This document shows, piece after piece, positions 9,449 through 16,964 of a DNA stretch of 64,000 nt. Within the stretch, counting starts at the first letter, position 1. Each line of letters opens with the position of its first letter. Made by a program: the position numbers and the translations under genes. The stretch is from Promicromonospora sp. MEB111 (GTDB lineage: Bacteria > Actinomycetota > Actinomycetes > Actinomycetales > Cellulomonadaceae): positions 186,001 through 250,000 of the forward strand of contig NZ_JARVSD010000004.1 in the NCBI RefSeq assembly GCF_030209445.1, in the 5' to 3' direction. Below the pieces are notes generated by a model. The model was not told where the DNA came from and did no database searches. It saw only the letters and a list, made by a program, of their open reading frames with translations.

Positions 9449-9494
9449 CGCACGGCGGCCCGGACGTCCCCACCTCACGTCCGGCCGCCGTGCG
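9449..9494 (+). terminator. Strong hairpin after divIVA
   Basis: Arms at 9449-9467 and 9477-9494 pair over about 18 bp with a single bulged C, starting 27 bases past the divIVA stop. This is the likely end of the dcw transcript. There is no T-run. Confidence 0.7.
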
Positions 9495-9519
9495 AGTTGT
9501 GCGGCACACGCTCATCATG

Positions 9520-9544
9520 GGGGCGCGCCACAACGGCGCGCCCC
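9520..9544. terminator. Second hairpin, 10-bp GC stem
   Basis: GGGGCGCGCC (9520-9529) pairs perfectly with GGCGCGCCCC (9535-9544) around an ACAAC loop. It follows the divIVA terminator by 25 bases and precedes the TraR/DksA gene, so it may be a back-up terminator or a leader structure of that gene. Confidence 0.45.
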
Positions 9545-9615
9545 GTTGTGCGTCTGGCCGCTTGTGCTTACGCTTCGTGCACTTGACCACCGGGGGCGAC
9601 CGCGAAGGGGAACCC

Positions 9616-10083
9616 ATGACCAAGATCTCGACTGCGACGCGAGCGGCGATCAAGCAGGAGTTCCCGAACCTGACACGAGACGTGAAGAAGTTTCCCGTCC
9701 GTGACGGTGAAGAACCCTGGACCGTCCGTGAGGCGGAGGAGCTGGCCGCGCTGCTCCTCGAGGACAAGGAGCGGCTGGAGCGCGAGCTGCACGTCGCCGA
9801 CCGTGAGCTGTCGGACCTGCTGCGCAACTCGGGCGACGGCGCCGGCGACGACCAGGCCGACTACGGCTCGAGCGCCCTGGAGCGCGAGCAGGAGCTGACG
9901 CTCGTCAACAACATGCGTGACCTCCTGGACCAGACGAACCACGCCCTCGACCGGATCCGGAAGGGCACCTACGCCACGTGCGAGCTCACGGACCTGCCGA
10001 TCGGCAAGGCTCGGCTGCAGGCGTTCCCGAGGGCCACGCTGTCGGTCGAGGCGAAGGCGCGCGAGGAGCGCCGCGGGGCCTGA
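9616..10083 (+). CDS. DksA/TraR-family protein with degenerate zinc finger
   Basis: This is a 155-residue protein whose C-terminus matches the DksA/TraR fold. A coiled coil runs through about residues 25-115, followed by YATCELTDLPIGKARLQAF and RATLSVEAKA. In the family this region carries four zinc-binding cysteines. Here only the first remains; the others read Thr, Ser and Ala or neighbouring residues. Family members act on RNA polymerase through the secondary channel, or bind elsewhere, with or without ppGpp. The ATG at 9616 follows AAGGGG; upstream in-frame codons look non-coding. It stands alone after two hairpins. Confidence 0.8.
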   Translation: MTKISTATRAAIKQEFPNLTRDVKKFPVRDGEEPWTVREAEELAALLLEDKERLERELHVADRELSDLLRNSGDGAGDDQADYGSSALEREQELTLVNNMRDLLDQTNHALDRIRKGTYATCELTDLPIGKARLQAFPRATLSVEAKAREERRGA

Positions 10084-10258
10084 GCGGCTGGCGTGACGAG
10101 GGCGTCACGCCGGACCGTGCACCGGATCCTGCACTCGATATCAACGTTGTGATGTCTGAGTTACGTGCATACCTCATGCATTGCCATGGAGTTCGATCCT
10201 GGAATGTCGTTTTTCGTACTCCGGGCGCTCCGTGCGGCACGTCACGTTCCGATTGACA

Positions 10259-10273
10259 GGGTGAATTTCACCC
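10259..10273. promoter_or_regulatory. Palindrome GGGTGAA-T-TTCACCC
   Basis: This is a perfect 15-bp dyad about 80 bases before the secreted repeat protein gene. It shares the half-sites GGTGAA and TTCACC with the dyad at 10288-10313, so the two may bind one regulator. Confidence 0.5.
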
Positions 10274-10287
10274 CGGATGCTCGTCCA

Positions 10288-10313
10288 GGTGAATCACACA
10301 CGTGTGGTTCACC
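10288..10313. promoter_or_regulatory. Imperfect palindrome with GGTGAA...TTCACC half-sites
   Basis: GGTGAATCACAC (10288-10299) faces GTGTGGTTCACC (10302-10313) with one mismatch and a two-base centre. It lies 37 bases before the next ATG and 29 bases centre to centre from a second dyad with the same outer half-sites. Confidence 0.5.
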
Positions 10314-10350
10314 GCTATTTCGACGGACGCTATTCGAGGGGGAAAACACA

Positions 10351-10899
10351 ATGATCCGAGGATTCCGTGCAACGTGTCGTGCGGGTGCGGCCGTGGCCAT
10401 GTCGGCCGGTCTGGTCGTCGCCGCGGCGTCGGGCGCCAGCGCACTGACCCAGGGCGACTCGCCCGAGGCGCACGTGATCAGCTCGGCCGAGACCAGCGAG
10501 GTGCTCGGCGGGATCGACGGTGCCGTCGGCGTCGTCGGCGCCGACGGTGCGCTGGACGTGCTCGGCGCGACCCAGAACGCGGAGCTCCCCGAGGGGATCG
10601 ACGGCGTGATGGTCCCCGAGGAGGTCGCCACGGCTGGTGAGATCGTCGAGATCGGTGGCGACGGCAGCTTCAACGCGCTGAACAACGTGTGCGTCGCTCC
10701 CTGGTACTGGGAGGGCCCGGGCAACGTGGGCAGCACCGCCAACCTGACTGACTACCAGGCCTGCGACGAGGGCGACGCCGTCATCGGTGGCGAGGACTCG
10801 GTCAACGTCCTGAACAACGTGTGCGTCGCGCCGTGGCACTGGGACGGCCCGCTGAACCTGTTCCAGACCGGCAACGTGACCGGCTACGCCGCTTGCTGA
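10351..10899 (+). CDS. Small secreted protein with duplicated C-terminal repeat, function unknown
   Basis: The 182-residue product is not recognised. Residues 1-31 form a typical Sec signal (basic start, hydrophobic core, ASGASA before LTQG). The mature protein begins with an acidic Gly/Asp/Val-rich region. It ends in two copies of a 36-residue unit (about 103-138 and 147-182) sharing LNNVCVAPW, W.G, N.T.Y and a final Cys. Each copy has two cysteines, so one disulphide per unit is possible. The size, secretion and paired cysteines recall surface proteins such as chaplins, but the chaplin consensus is absent. The ATG follows GAGGGGG. Two dyads upstream and a strong terminator downstream make it a single-gene unit. 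Confidence 0.8.
   Translation: MIRGFRATCRAGAAVAMSAGLVVAAASGASALTQGDSPEAHVISSAETSEVLGGIDGAVGVVGADGALDVLGATQNAELPEGIDGVMVPEEVATAGEIVEIGGDGSFNALNNVCVAPWYWEGPGNVGSTANLTDYQACDEGDAVIGGEDSVNVLNNVCVAPWHWDGPLNLFQTGNVTGYAAC
10657..10896 (+). repeat. Internal 36-codon duplication
   Basis: Two coding repeats, about 10657-10764 and 10789-10896, encode the same Cys/Trp/Asn-rich unit. They differ by many substitutions, so the duplication is old and probably maintained by selection. Confidence 0.75.
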
Positions 10900-10953
10900 C
10901 GTTCTGACGTCAATTGACTGTCGCCGCGCGGTGACGCGGTGATGTCGCACCAG

Positions 10954-10991
10954 GCGAGGCCCTTTCCCGGAAATCCGGGAAAGGGCCTCGC
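10954..10991 (+). terminator. Perfect 17-bp terminator hairpin
   Basis: Arms at 10954-10970 and 10975-10991 are exact complements around an AAAT loop, followed by TGCCTTTGT. It is 55 bases after the secreted repeat protein gene and ends that unit before lspA. Confidence 0.85.
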
Positions 10992-11149
10992 TGCCTTTGT
11001 GCGGGGTGCTCCAGCATTTCGGAGCCTTTGTCCGTAGGCTCCGTTTTCAAGGTCCGCGCCGGGTCATGTTTCCGCGTCCTTCCGCTGATCTCCGACGCGG
11101 CGCCGGACGCTGGGTCGGGCAGGGCTCACGGCATGGGAGACTTTGCCTG

Positions 11150-11830
11150 ATGTCTACTCCCGCTGAACCCTCCGCCGTGGCCGGCGACAAGACCAGTCCC
11201 GCAGCCACGCCCTCGCCCTCGGGCAGCCGTGTGCTCGTTGCCTGGACCGGCGTGCTCGCGGCCCTCGTCCTGGCCGCCGACCAGCTCACAAAGTGGTGGG
11301 CCGAGTCCGCACTGACGCCGAACGCCGAGCCGATCCCGCTCGTGGGCGACCTGCTCGGCCTGCGCCTCATCTACAACCCCGGCGCCGCGCTGTCGATCGC
11401 CTCGGGCTACACCTGGATCCTGACCATCGTCGTGACGGTCGTCGTGGTCTTCATCGTCCGGGCGATCGGCCGCCTCGGGTCGCGGGGCTGGGCCGTCGCG
11501 CTCGGCCTGCTGCTCGGTGGCGCCGTCGGCAACCTCATCGACCGCCTGGCGCGCGAGCCCGGGTTCGCGCGCGGGCACGTCGTGGACTTCATCGACTACG
11601 CCGGCTTCTTCGTGGGCAACGTGGCGGACATCGCCGTCGTCGCCGCGGCCGTGCTGATCGCCCTGCTCTCCCTGCGGGGGATCGGCCTGGACGGCAAGCG
11701 GCACACGGGTGACGAGCCCGCCGACGCCGCGGCGGAGGAAGCCGCCGATGCCTCGGTGGACAAGGTGGCGGACGAGACGTCCGGGAAGCCCTCCGGGAAG
11801 ACGGTCGGCGAGCAGGGCGACCCCGCCTGA
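11150..11830 (+). CDS. lspA: Lipoprotein signal peptidase LspA
   Basis: LspA is the aspartyl membrane protease that removes signal peptides from diacylglyceryl-modified prolipoproteins. Four hydrophobic segments carry the conserved blocks [19 protein letters not shown] and VVDFIDY, with NVADIAVV near the end; the Asp of GNLIDR and that of NVADIAV form the catalytic pair. A charged tail of about 45 residues, rich in Ala, Glu and Asp, follows the last span. The start is the ATG at 11150, although no strong ribosome site is visible. The stop shares a base with the rluD start (TGATG), so the two are coupled. Confidence 0.93.
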   Translation: MSTPAEPSAVAGDKTSPAATPSPSGSRVLVAWTGVLAALVLAADQLTKWWAESALTPNAEPIPLVGDLLGLRLIYNPGAALSIASGYTWILTIVVTVVVVFIVRAIGRLGSRGWAVALGLLLGGAVGNLIDRLAREPGFARGHVVDFIDYAGFFVGNVADIAVVAAAVLIALLSLRGIGLDGKRHTGDEPADAAAEEAADASVDKVADETSGKPSGKTVGEQGDPA

Positions 11831-12759
11831 TGGCGCTGCGGACCCTGCCCGTCCCCGACGGGCTCGCCGGCGACCGCGTCGACGCGGCGCTGGCCCGCAT
11901 GCTCGGCTTCTCGCGGACGCGTGCCGCGGAGCTCGCCGAGGCGGGCGCCGTCTCGCTCGACGGGCGCCAGGTCGGCAAGTCGGACCGCGTGGTCGCGGGC
12001 GGCTGGCTCGAGGTGGACATGCCGGAGGAGCGGCCCGCCGTCGAGGTCGTGGCGGAGCCCGTGCCCGGCATGGGCATCGTGTACGACGACGACGACCTGG
12101 TCGTGATCGACAAGCCCGTCGGCGTGGCGGCGCACCCGTCGCCAGGCTGGACCGGACCGACCGTGGTCGGCGCGCTGATCGCCGCGGGCTACCGCGTCTC
12201 GACGTCGGGCGCCGCCGAGCGGCAGGGGATCGTGCACCGGCTCGACGTCGGGACGTCGGGCCTCATGGTCGTGGCCAAGTCGGAGGTCGCGTACACGGGC
12301 CTCAAGCGCGCCTTCAAGGAACGCACGGTCGACAAGGTCTACCACGCGCTCGCCCAGGGCCACCCCGACCCGACGGCGGGCACGATCGACGCGCCGATCG
12401 GCCGGCACCCCAGCTCGGACTGGAAGTTCGCGGTCACGGCGGACGGCAAGCCGTCGGTGACGCACTACGAGACGCTGGAGATGCTGTCCGCTGCCTCCCT
12501 GCTGGAGGTGCACCTGGAGACCGGACGCACCCACCAGATCCGGGTGCACTTCGCGGCGCTGCGCCACCCGCTCGTGGGCGACCTGACCTACGGCGCGGAC
12601 CCGGTGCTGGCCTCCAGGGTGGGGCTCACGCGGCAGTGGCTGCACGCGCACCGGCTGGGTTTCGAGCACCCCGTGACCGGGCGCTGGGTCGAGGTGGAGT
12701 CGCCGTACCCGGCAGATCTGGAGGCCGCGCTCGAGGTCGTGCGGGGCGCGTACAAGTGA
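11830..12759 (+). CDS. rluD: RluA-family rRNA pseudouridine synthase (RluD-like)
   Basis: This is a pseudouridine synthase of the RluA family, which in most bacteria with the lspA-rluD arrangement modifies helix 69 of 23S rRNA. An S4 RNA-binding domain occupies about residues 10-75. The catalytic motif [18 protein letters not shown] carries the active-site Asp, and [12 protein letters not shown] is the second family signature. At 309 aa it has the standard length. The substrate site is inferred from the neighbourhood and cannot be proven from the sequence. Confidence 0.92.
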   Translation: MALRTLPVPDGLAGDRVDAALARMLGFSRTRAAELAEAGAVSLDGRQVGKSDRVVAGGWLEVDMPEERPAVEVVAEPVPGMGIVYDDDDLVVIDKPVGVAAHPSPGWTGPTVVGALIAAGYRVSTSGAAERQGIVHRLDVGTSGLMVVAKSEVAYTGLKRAFKERTVDKVYHALAQGHPDPTAGTIDAPIGRHPSSDWKFAVTADGKPSVTHYETLEMLSAASLLEVHLETGRTHQIRVHFAALRHPLVGDLTYGADPVLASRVGLTRQWLHAHRLGFEHPVTGRWVEVESPYPADLEAALEVVRGAYK

Positions 12760-12808
12760 TGTGAGATGTGGCTCGGCGTTGCTGGGCCGGAGTGTCGGAG
12801 AGCCGTCC

Positions 12809-12814
12809 TAAGAT
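12809..12814 (+). promoter_or_regulatory. -10 box for leaderless dnaE
   Basis: TAAGAT ends 7 bases before the ATG at 12822. The hexamer is close to the consensus and there is no convincing Shine-Dalgarno, so a leaderless mRNA is likely. This decides the start at 12822 over 12816. Confidence 0.6.
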
Positions 12815-12821
12815 CATGGAC

Positions 12822-15800
12822 ATGCCCTCCGCCACCGCCTCGAAGAGCGACGACTTCGTCCACCTCCACGTCCACACCGAGTTCTCGATGCTGGACGGCG
12901 CGGCGAGAATCGGCGACCTCATGGGGGAGGTCGCGCGGCAGGGCCAGAGCGCCATCGCGACGACGGACCACGGGTACCTGTTCGGCGCGCACGAGTTCTG
13001 GGCGCAGGCGCAGAAGGCGGGCATCAAGCCGATCATCGGCGTCGAGGCGTACATCACGCCGGGCACCAGCCGGTTCGACCAGACGCGTGTGCGCTACGGC
13101 GAGGCGGGCCAGGAGTCGGACGACGTCTCCGCGCGCGGTGCGTACACGCACATGACGCTGCTGAGCAAGAACAACACCGGCATGCACAACCTGTTCCGGG
13201 CGTCCTCCCTGGCCTCGCTGGAGGGCCAGATGGGCAAGTGGCCCCGCATGGACCGGGAGCTGCTGGAACGCTACTCCGACGGGCTCATCGCGACGACCGG
13301 CTGCCCGTCGGGCGAGATCCAGACACGCCTGCGGCTGGGCCAGTGGGACGAGGCGGTCCGGCAGGCCGGCGAGCTGCAGGACATCTTCGGCAAGGAGAAC
13401 TACTACGTCGAGCTGATGGACCACGGGCTCGACATCGAGACCCGGGTGACCAAGGAGCTCCTCGAGCTGTCCAAGGTGATCGGCGCCAAGCTGGTGGCCA
13501 CGAACGACCTGCACTACGTGCGTGAGGAGGACTCGACCAGCCAGGAGGCGCTGCTGGCGATCAACTCCGGCTCCACGCTGGACGACCCGAACCGCTTCAA
13601 GTTCGACGGCTCGGGCTACTACGTGAAGTCCGCCGCCGAGATGCGCAAGGTCTTCAAGGAGCTTCCCGAGGCGTGCGACAACACGCTGCTCATCGCCGAG
13701 CAGTGCGAGGTCTCGTTCGACACCTCGGCCAACTACATGCCGCGCTTCCCCGTGCCGGACGGCGAGGACGAGATCTCCTGGTTCATCAAGGAGGTCGAGG
13801 CGGGTCTGCTGCGCCGGTACCCGAACGGCTACTCGGACGCGGTCCGCAAGCAGGCCGACTACGAGGTCGAGGTCATCATCCAGATGGGCTTCCCGGGGTA
13901 CTTCCTCGTGGTCGCCGACTTCATCAACTGGTCCAAGGACCAGGGCATCCGGGTGGGGCCGGGGCGTGGTTCGGCCGCCGGGTCGATGGTGTCCTACCTG
14001 ATGGGCATCACCGAGCTGGACCCGCTGGAGCACGGCCTGATCTTCGAGCGCTTCCTCAACCCGGAGCGCGTCTCCATGCCCGACGTCGACGTGGACTTCG
14101 ACGAGCGTCGGCGCGGTGAGGCCATCCGGTACGTCACGGAGAAGTACGGCGACGACCGCGTGGCCCAGATCGTCACCTACGGCACCATCAAGGCCAAGCA
14201 GGCCCTCAAGGACTCCGCGCGGCTGCTCGGCATGCCGTACGCCATGGGGGAGAAGCTCACCAAGGCCATGCCGCCGGCCGTCATGGGCAAGGACATCTCC
14301 CTCAGCGGCATCTTCGACCCGAAGGACAAGCGGTACTCGGAGGCGGCGGAGTTCCGCCAGGTGCACGAGGCCGACCCCGAGGCCCAGCGCGTGGTCGAGC
14401 TCGCGCGCGGTATCGAGGGCCTGAAGCGCCAGTGGGGCGTGCACGCGGCCGGCGTCATCATGTCGAGCGACCCGCTGATCGACATCATCCCGATCATGAA
14501 GCGCCCGCAGGACGGCGCGATCATCACGCAGTTCGACTACCCGACGTCCGAGGGCCTCGGCCTGATCAAGATGGACTTCCTGGGTCTGCGGAACCTCACG
14601 ATCCTCGACGACGCGCTCGAGAACATCGTGATGAACGGCAAGGACCCGGTCGACATCGAGAACGTGGCGCTCGACGACAAGCCCACCTACGAGCTGCTCG
14701 CCAGCGGCAACACGCTCGGCGTGTTCCAGCTCGACGGCGGCGCCATGCGATCCCTGCTGCGGCAGATGCGGCCCGACAACTTCGAGGACGTCTCCGCCGT
14801 CATCGCCCTGTACCGGCCCGGGCCGATGGGCATGAACTCGCACATCAACTACGCGCTGCGCAAGAACAAGCAGCAGCCGATCGAGGCGATCCACGCCGAG
14901 GTCGTCGAGCCGTTCGCGGAGATCCTCGACGAGACCTACGGCCTGATCGTCTACCAGGAGCAGGTGCAGCGTGCCGCCCAGATCATGGCCGGCTACTCGC
15001 TCGGACAGGCCGACCTGCTCCGCCGCGCCATGGGCAAGAAGAAGCCCGAGGTGCTGGCCAAGGAGTACGTCAACTTCGAGAAGGGCGCCAAGGAGAAGGG
15101 GTACAGCGCCGGAGCGATCAAGGCGGTCTGGGACACGCTGGTCCCGTTCGCCGGCTACGCCTTCAACAAGGCGCACTCCGCCGGCTACGGCCTCGTCGCG
15201 TACTGGACCGCGTACCTCAAGGCGAACTACCCCGCCGAGTACATGGCCGGCCTGCTGCAGTCCGTAGGCGACAACAAGGACAAGATGGCGCTCTACCTCA
15301 ACGAGTGCCGTCGCATGGGCATCACGGTGCTCCCGCCGGACGTCAACGACTCCGCCGCCAAGTTCACCGCCGTGGGCGGCGACATCCGGTTCGGGCTCAC
15401 CGGTGTGCGGAACGTGGGCCGCAACGTCGTGGACGCGATCGTCGAGGCCCGCGAGGAGAAGGGCACCTACACGTCCTTCCAGGACTTCCTGGACAAGGTC
15501 CCGGCGCCCGTCTGCAACAAGCGCACGATCGAGTCGCTCATCAAGGCCGGCGCCTTCGACTCGCTCGGCCACACCCGGCGCTCGCTGCTCGTGATCCACG
15601 AGCAGGCCGTGGACTCCGTGATCGGCGTGAAGCGCAAGGAGGCCGAGGGTCAGTTCGACCTCTTCGCCGACTTCGGCGGCGGTGCCGACGACGAGGGCAT
15701 GGGTTTCTCCGTCGACGTGCCCGACCTGCCGGACTGGGAGAAGAAGCAGAAGCTGCAGTTCGAGCGCGAGATGCTCGGCCTGTACGTGAGCGACCACCCG

Positions 15801-16370
15801 CTGTCCGGTCTGGAGCACGTGCTGCAGCGGTCCGCCGACACCTCGATCGCGTCGCTGCTGGCCGACGAGCACCGGCCGGACAACTCGGTGGTGACCGTGG
15901 CCGGCCTGCTCACCTCGGTGCAGCGCAAGATGAGCAAGAACGGCAACCCCTGGGCGGCCGTGACGGTCGAGGACCTGGAGGGCGCCGTCGAGGTCATGTT
16001 CTTCGGCGAGACCTATCTGGCGTACTCGACGATGCTCGCCGAGGACCAGGTCGTGGTGCTGCGCGGCAAGGTGCGCCGCCGCGACGAGTCGATGTCGCTG
16101 CAGGCCATGGAGGTGGCCCTGCCCGACATCACGGCGGGGTCGGACTCGCCGCTGGCCGTGACCGTGCCGCACACCCGCGCCGTCGAGCCGGTCATCGTGC
16201 GGCTGCGCGAGGTGCTGGCCACCCATCCCGGCTCCGCCGAGGTGCACGTCGCCGTGGCCGAGCCGGGCAAGCGGACCGTGATCCGTGCCGCCGATACCCT
16301 CCGCGTGGAGAAGTCGCCGGCGCTGTTCGGCGACCTCAAGGCGCTGCTCGGCCAGGGCTGCCTGTCGTGA
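12822..16370 (+). CDS. dnaE: DNA polymerase III alpha subunit DnaE
   Basis: DnaE is the replicative polymerase of the chromosome. An N-terminal PHP domain (FVHLHVHTEFSMLDG) leads to the polymerase core. The catalytic aspartates lie in MPDVDVDFDERRRG, preceded by VGPGRGSAAGS, and the beta-binding and HhH regions come after. An OB-fold domain (VVTVAGLLTSVQRK) lies near residue 1020, followed by a short C-terminal domain. At 1182 aa it matches DnaE1 rather than the shorter DnaE2 mutator. It overlaps the NUDIX gene by four bases (GTGA). A near-perfect -10 box supports leaderless expression from 12822. Confidence 0.98.
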   Translation: MPSATASKSDDFVHLHVHTEFSMLDGAARIGDLMGEVARQGQSAIATTDHGYLFGAHEFWAQAQKAGIKPIIGVEAYITPGTSRFDQTRVRYGEAGQESDDVSARGAYTHMTLLSKNNTGMHNLFRASSLASLEGQMGKWPRMDRELLERYSDGLIATTGCPSGEIQTRLRLGQWDEAVRQAGELQDIFGKENYYVELMDHGLDIETRVTKELLELSKVIGAKLVATNDLHYVREEDSTSQEALLAINSGSTLDDPNRFKFDGSGYYVKSAAEMRKVFKELPEACDNTLLIAEQCEVSFDTSANYMPRFPVPDGEDEISWFIKEVEAGLLRRYPNGYSDAVRKQADYEVEVIIQMGFPGYFLVVADFINWSKDQGIRVGPGRGSAAGSMVSYLMGITELDPLEHGLIFERFLNPERVSMPDVDVDFDERRRGEAIRYVTEKYGDDRVAQIVTYGTIKAKQALKDSARLLGMPYAMGEKLTKAMPPAVMGKDISLSGIFDPKDKRYSEAAEFRQVHEADPEAQRVVELARGIEGLKRQWGVHAAGVIMSSDPLIDIIPIMKRPQDGAIITQFDYPTSEGLGLIKMDFLGLRNLTILDDALENIVMNGKDPVDIENVALDDKPTYELLASGNTLGVFQLDGGAMRSLLRQMRPDNFEDVSAVIALYRPGPMGMNSHINYALRKNKQQPIEAIHAEVVEPFAEILDETYGLIVYQEQVQRAAQIMAGYSLGQADLLRRAMGKKKPEVLAKEYVNFEKGAKEKGYSAGAIKAVWDTLVPFAGYAFNKAHSAGYGLVAYWTAYLKANYPAEYMAGLLQSVGDNKDKMALYLNECRRMGITVLPPDVNDSAAKFTAVGGDIRFGLTGVRNVGRNVVDAIVEAREEKGTYTSFQDFLDKVPAPVCNKRTIESLIKAGAFDSLGHTRRSLLVIHEQAVDSVIGVKRKEAEGQFDLFADFGGGADDEGMGFSVDVPDLPDWEKKQKLQFEREMLGLYVSDHPLSGLEHVLQRSADTSIASLLADEHRPDNSVVTVAGLLTSVQRKMSKNGNPWAAVTVEDLEGAVEVMFFGETYLAYSTMLAEDQVVVLRGKVRRRDESMSLQAMEVALPDITAGSDSPLAVTVPHTRAVEPVIVRLREVLATHPGSAEVHVAVAEPGKRTVIRAADTLRVEKSPALFGDLKALLGQGCLS

Positions 16371-16891
16371 CCGAGGCTGCTGGCACGGCGCCGGTGGGCA
16401 GCGACCGCTACGACGAGCGCGACCACGAGCGGTTCACACTGGTGCCCGCGGCCTACCTCTACTTCCGGCGCGAGGGGCAGGTGCTGCTCCAGCTGCGGCA
16501 GGGCACCGGCTACCGTGACGGCTTCTGGGCCTGCGCGGCCGCGGGGCACGTCGAGGAGGGCGAGTCGGTGGTCGATACCGCCGTGCGCGAGGCCCGCGAG
16601 GAGCTCGGCGTGGAGGTCGCGCCCGCGGACGTCCGGCCGCTCACCGTGCTGCACCGTGGTGAGCCGGGCGGGCCCGCGATCGAGCAGCGCGTCGACTTCA
16701 TGTTCGAGGTGACCCGCTGGACCGGCACGCCGTCGATCCAGGAGCCCGACAAGGCCGCCGACCTGGCGTGGTTCCCGTTCGTCGGGCTGCCGGACCCGGT
16801 CGTGCCGCACGAGCTGGCCGTGCTGCGCGCGGTCCATGACGCGGGCCGCCACGGCACCGAGATGCCCAGGCTGCTGACGTTTGGCTTCTGA
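16367..16891 (+). CDS. NUDIX hydrolase
   Basis: This 174-residue protein carries a NUDIX box, GHVEEGESVVDTAVREAREE, followed by LGV; this is the metal and pyrophosphate site of the family. Such enzymes cleave X-linked nucleoside diphosphates. The overlap with dnaE (GTG within the dnaE stop) is suggestive of a nucleotide-pool cleaning role near replication, but the substrate cannot be read from the sequence. The GTG start is the only one compatible with the box and the overlap. It ends just before a large palindrome. Confidence 0.88.
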   Translation: MTEAAGTAPVGSDRYDERDHERFTLVPAAYLYFRREGQVLLQLRQGTGYRDGFWACAAAGHVEEGESVVDTAVREAREELGVEVAPADVRPLTVLHRGEPGGPAIEQRVDFMFEVTRWTGTPSIQEPDKAADLAWFPFVGLPDPVVPHELAVLRAVHDAGRHGTEMPRLLTFGF

Positions 16892-16904
16892 CCTTCGCCC
16901 CACG

Positions 16905-16946
16905 TGTCAGACGCTCAGGTCACCGGGGTGACCTGAGCGTCTGACA
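16905..16946. terminator. 20-bp perfect palindrome between convergent genes (family A)
   Basis: Arms at 16905-16924 and 16927-16946 are exact complements with a 2-base centre. It separates the convergent NUDIX and subtilase genes and probably ends transcription from both sides. The left flank, CACGTGTCAGACG then CTCAGGTCACC, differs at only two positions from the palindrome at 53524-53573, so the two belong to one dispersed family. Confidence 0.8.
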
Positions 16947-16964
16947 TATCACGGGCGGGCTACG

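Noticed and set aside
12759-12769. A third copy of the sulfur-promoter box (ATGTGAGATGT)
   Set aside because: It matches 10 of 11 bases but overlaps the rluD stop. It has no -35/-10 pair at the right distance, and it precedes dnaE rather than a sulfur gene.
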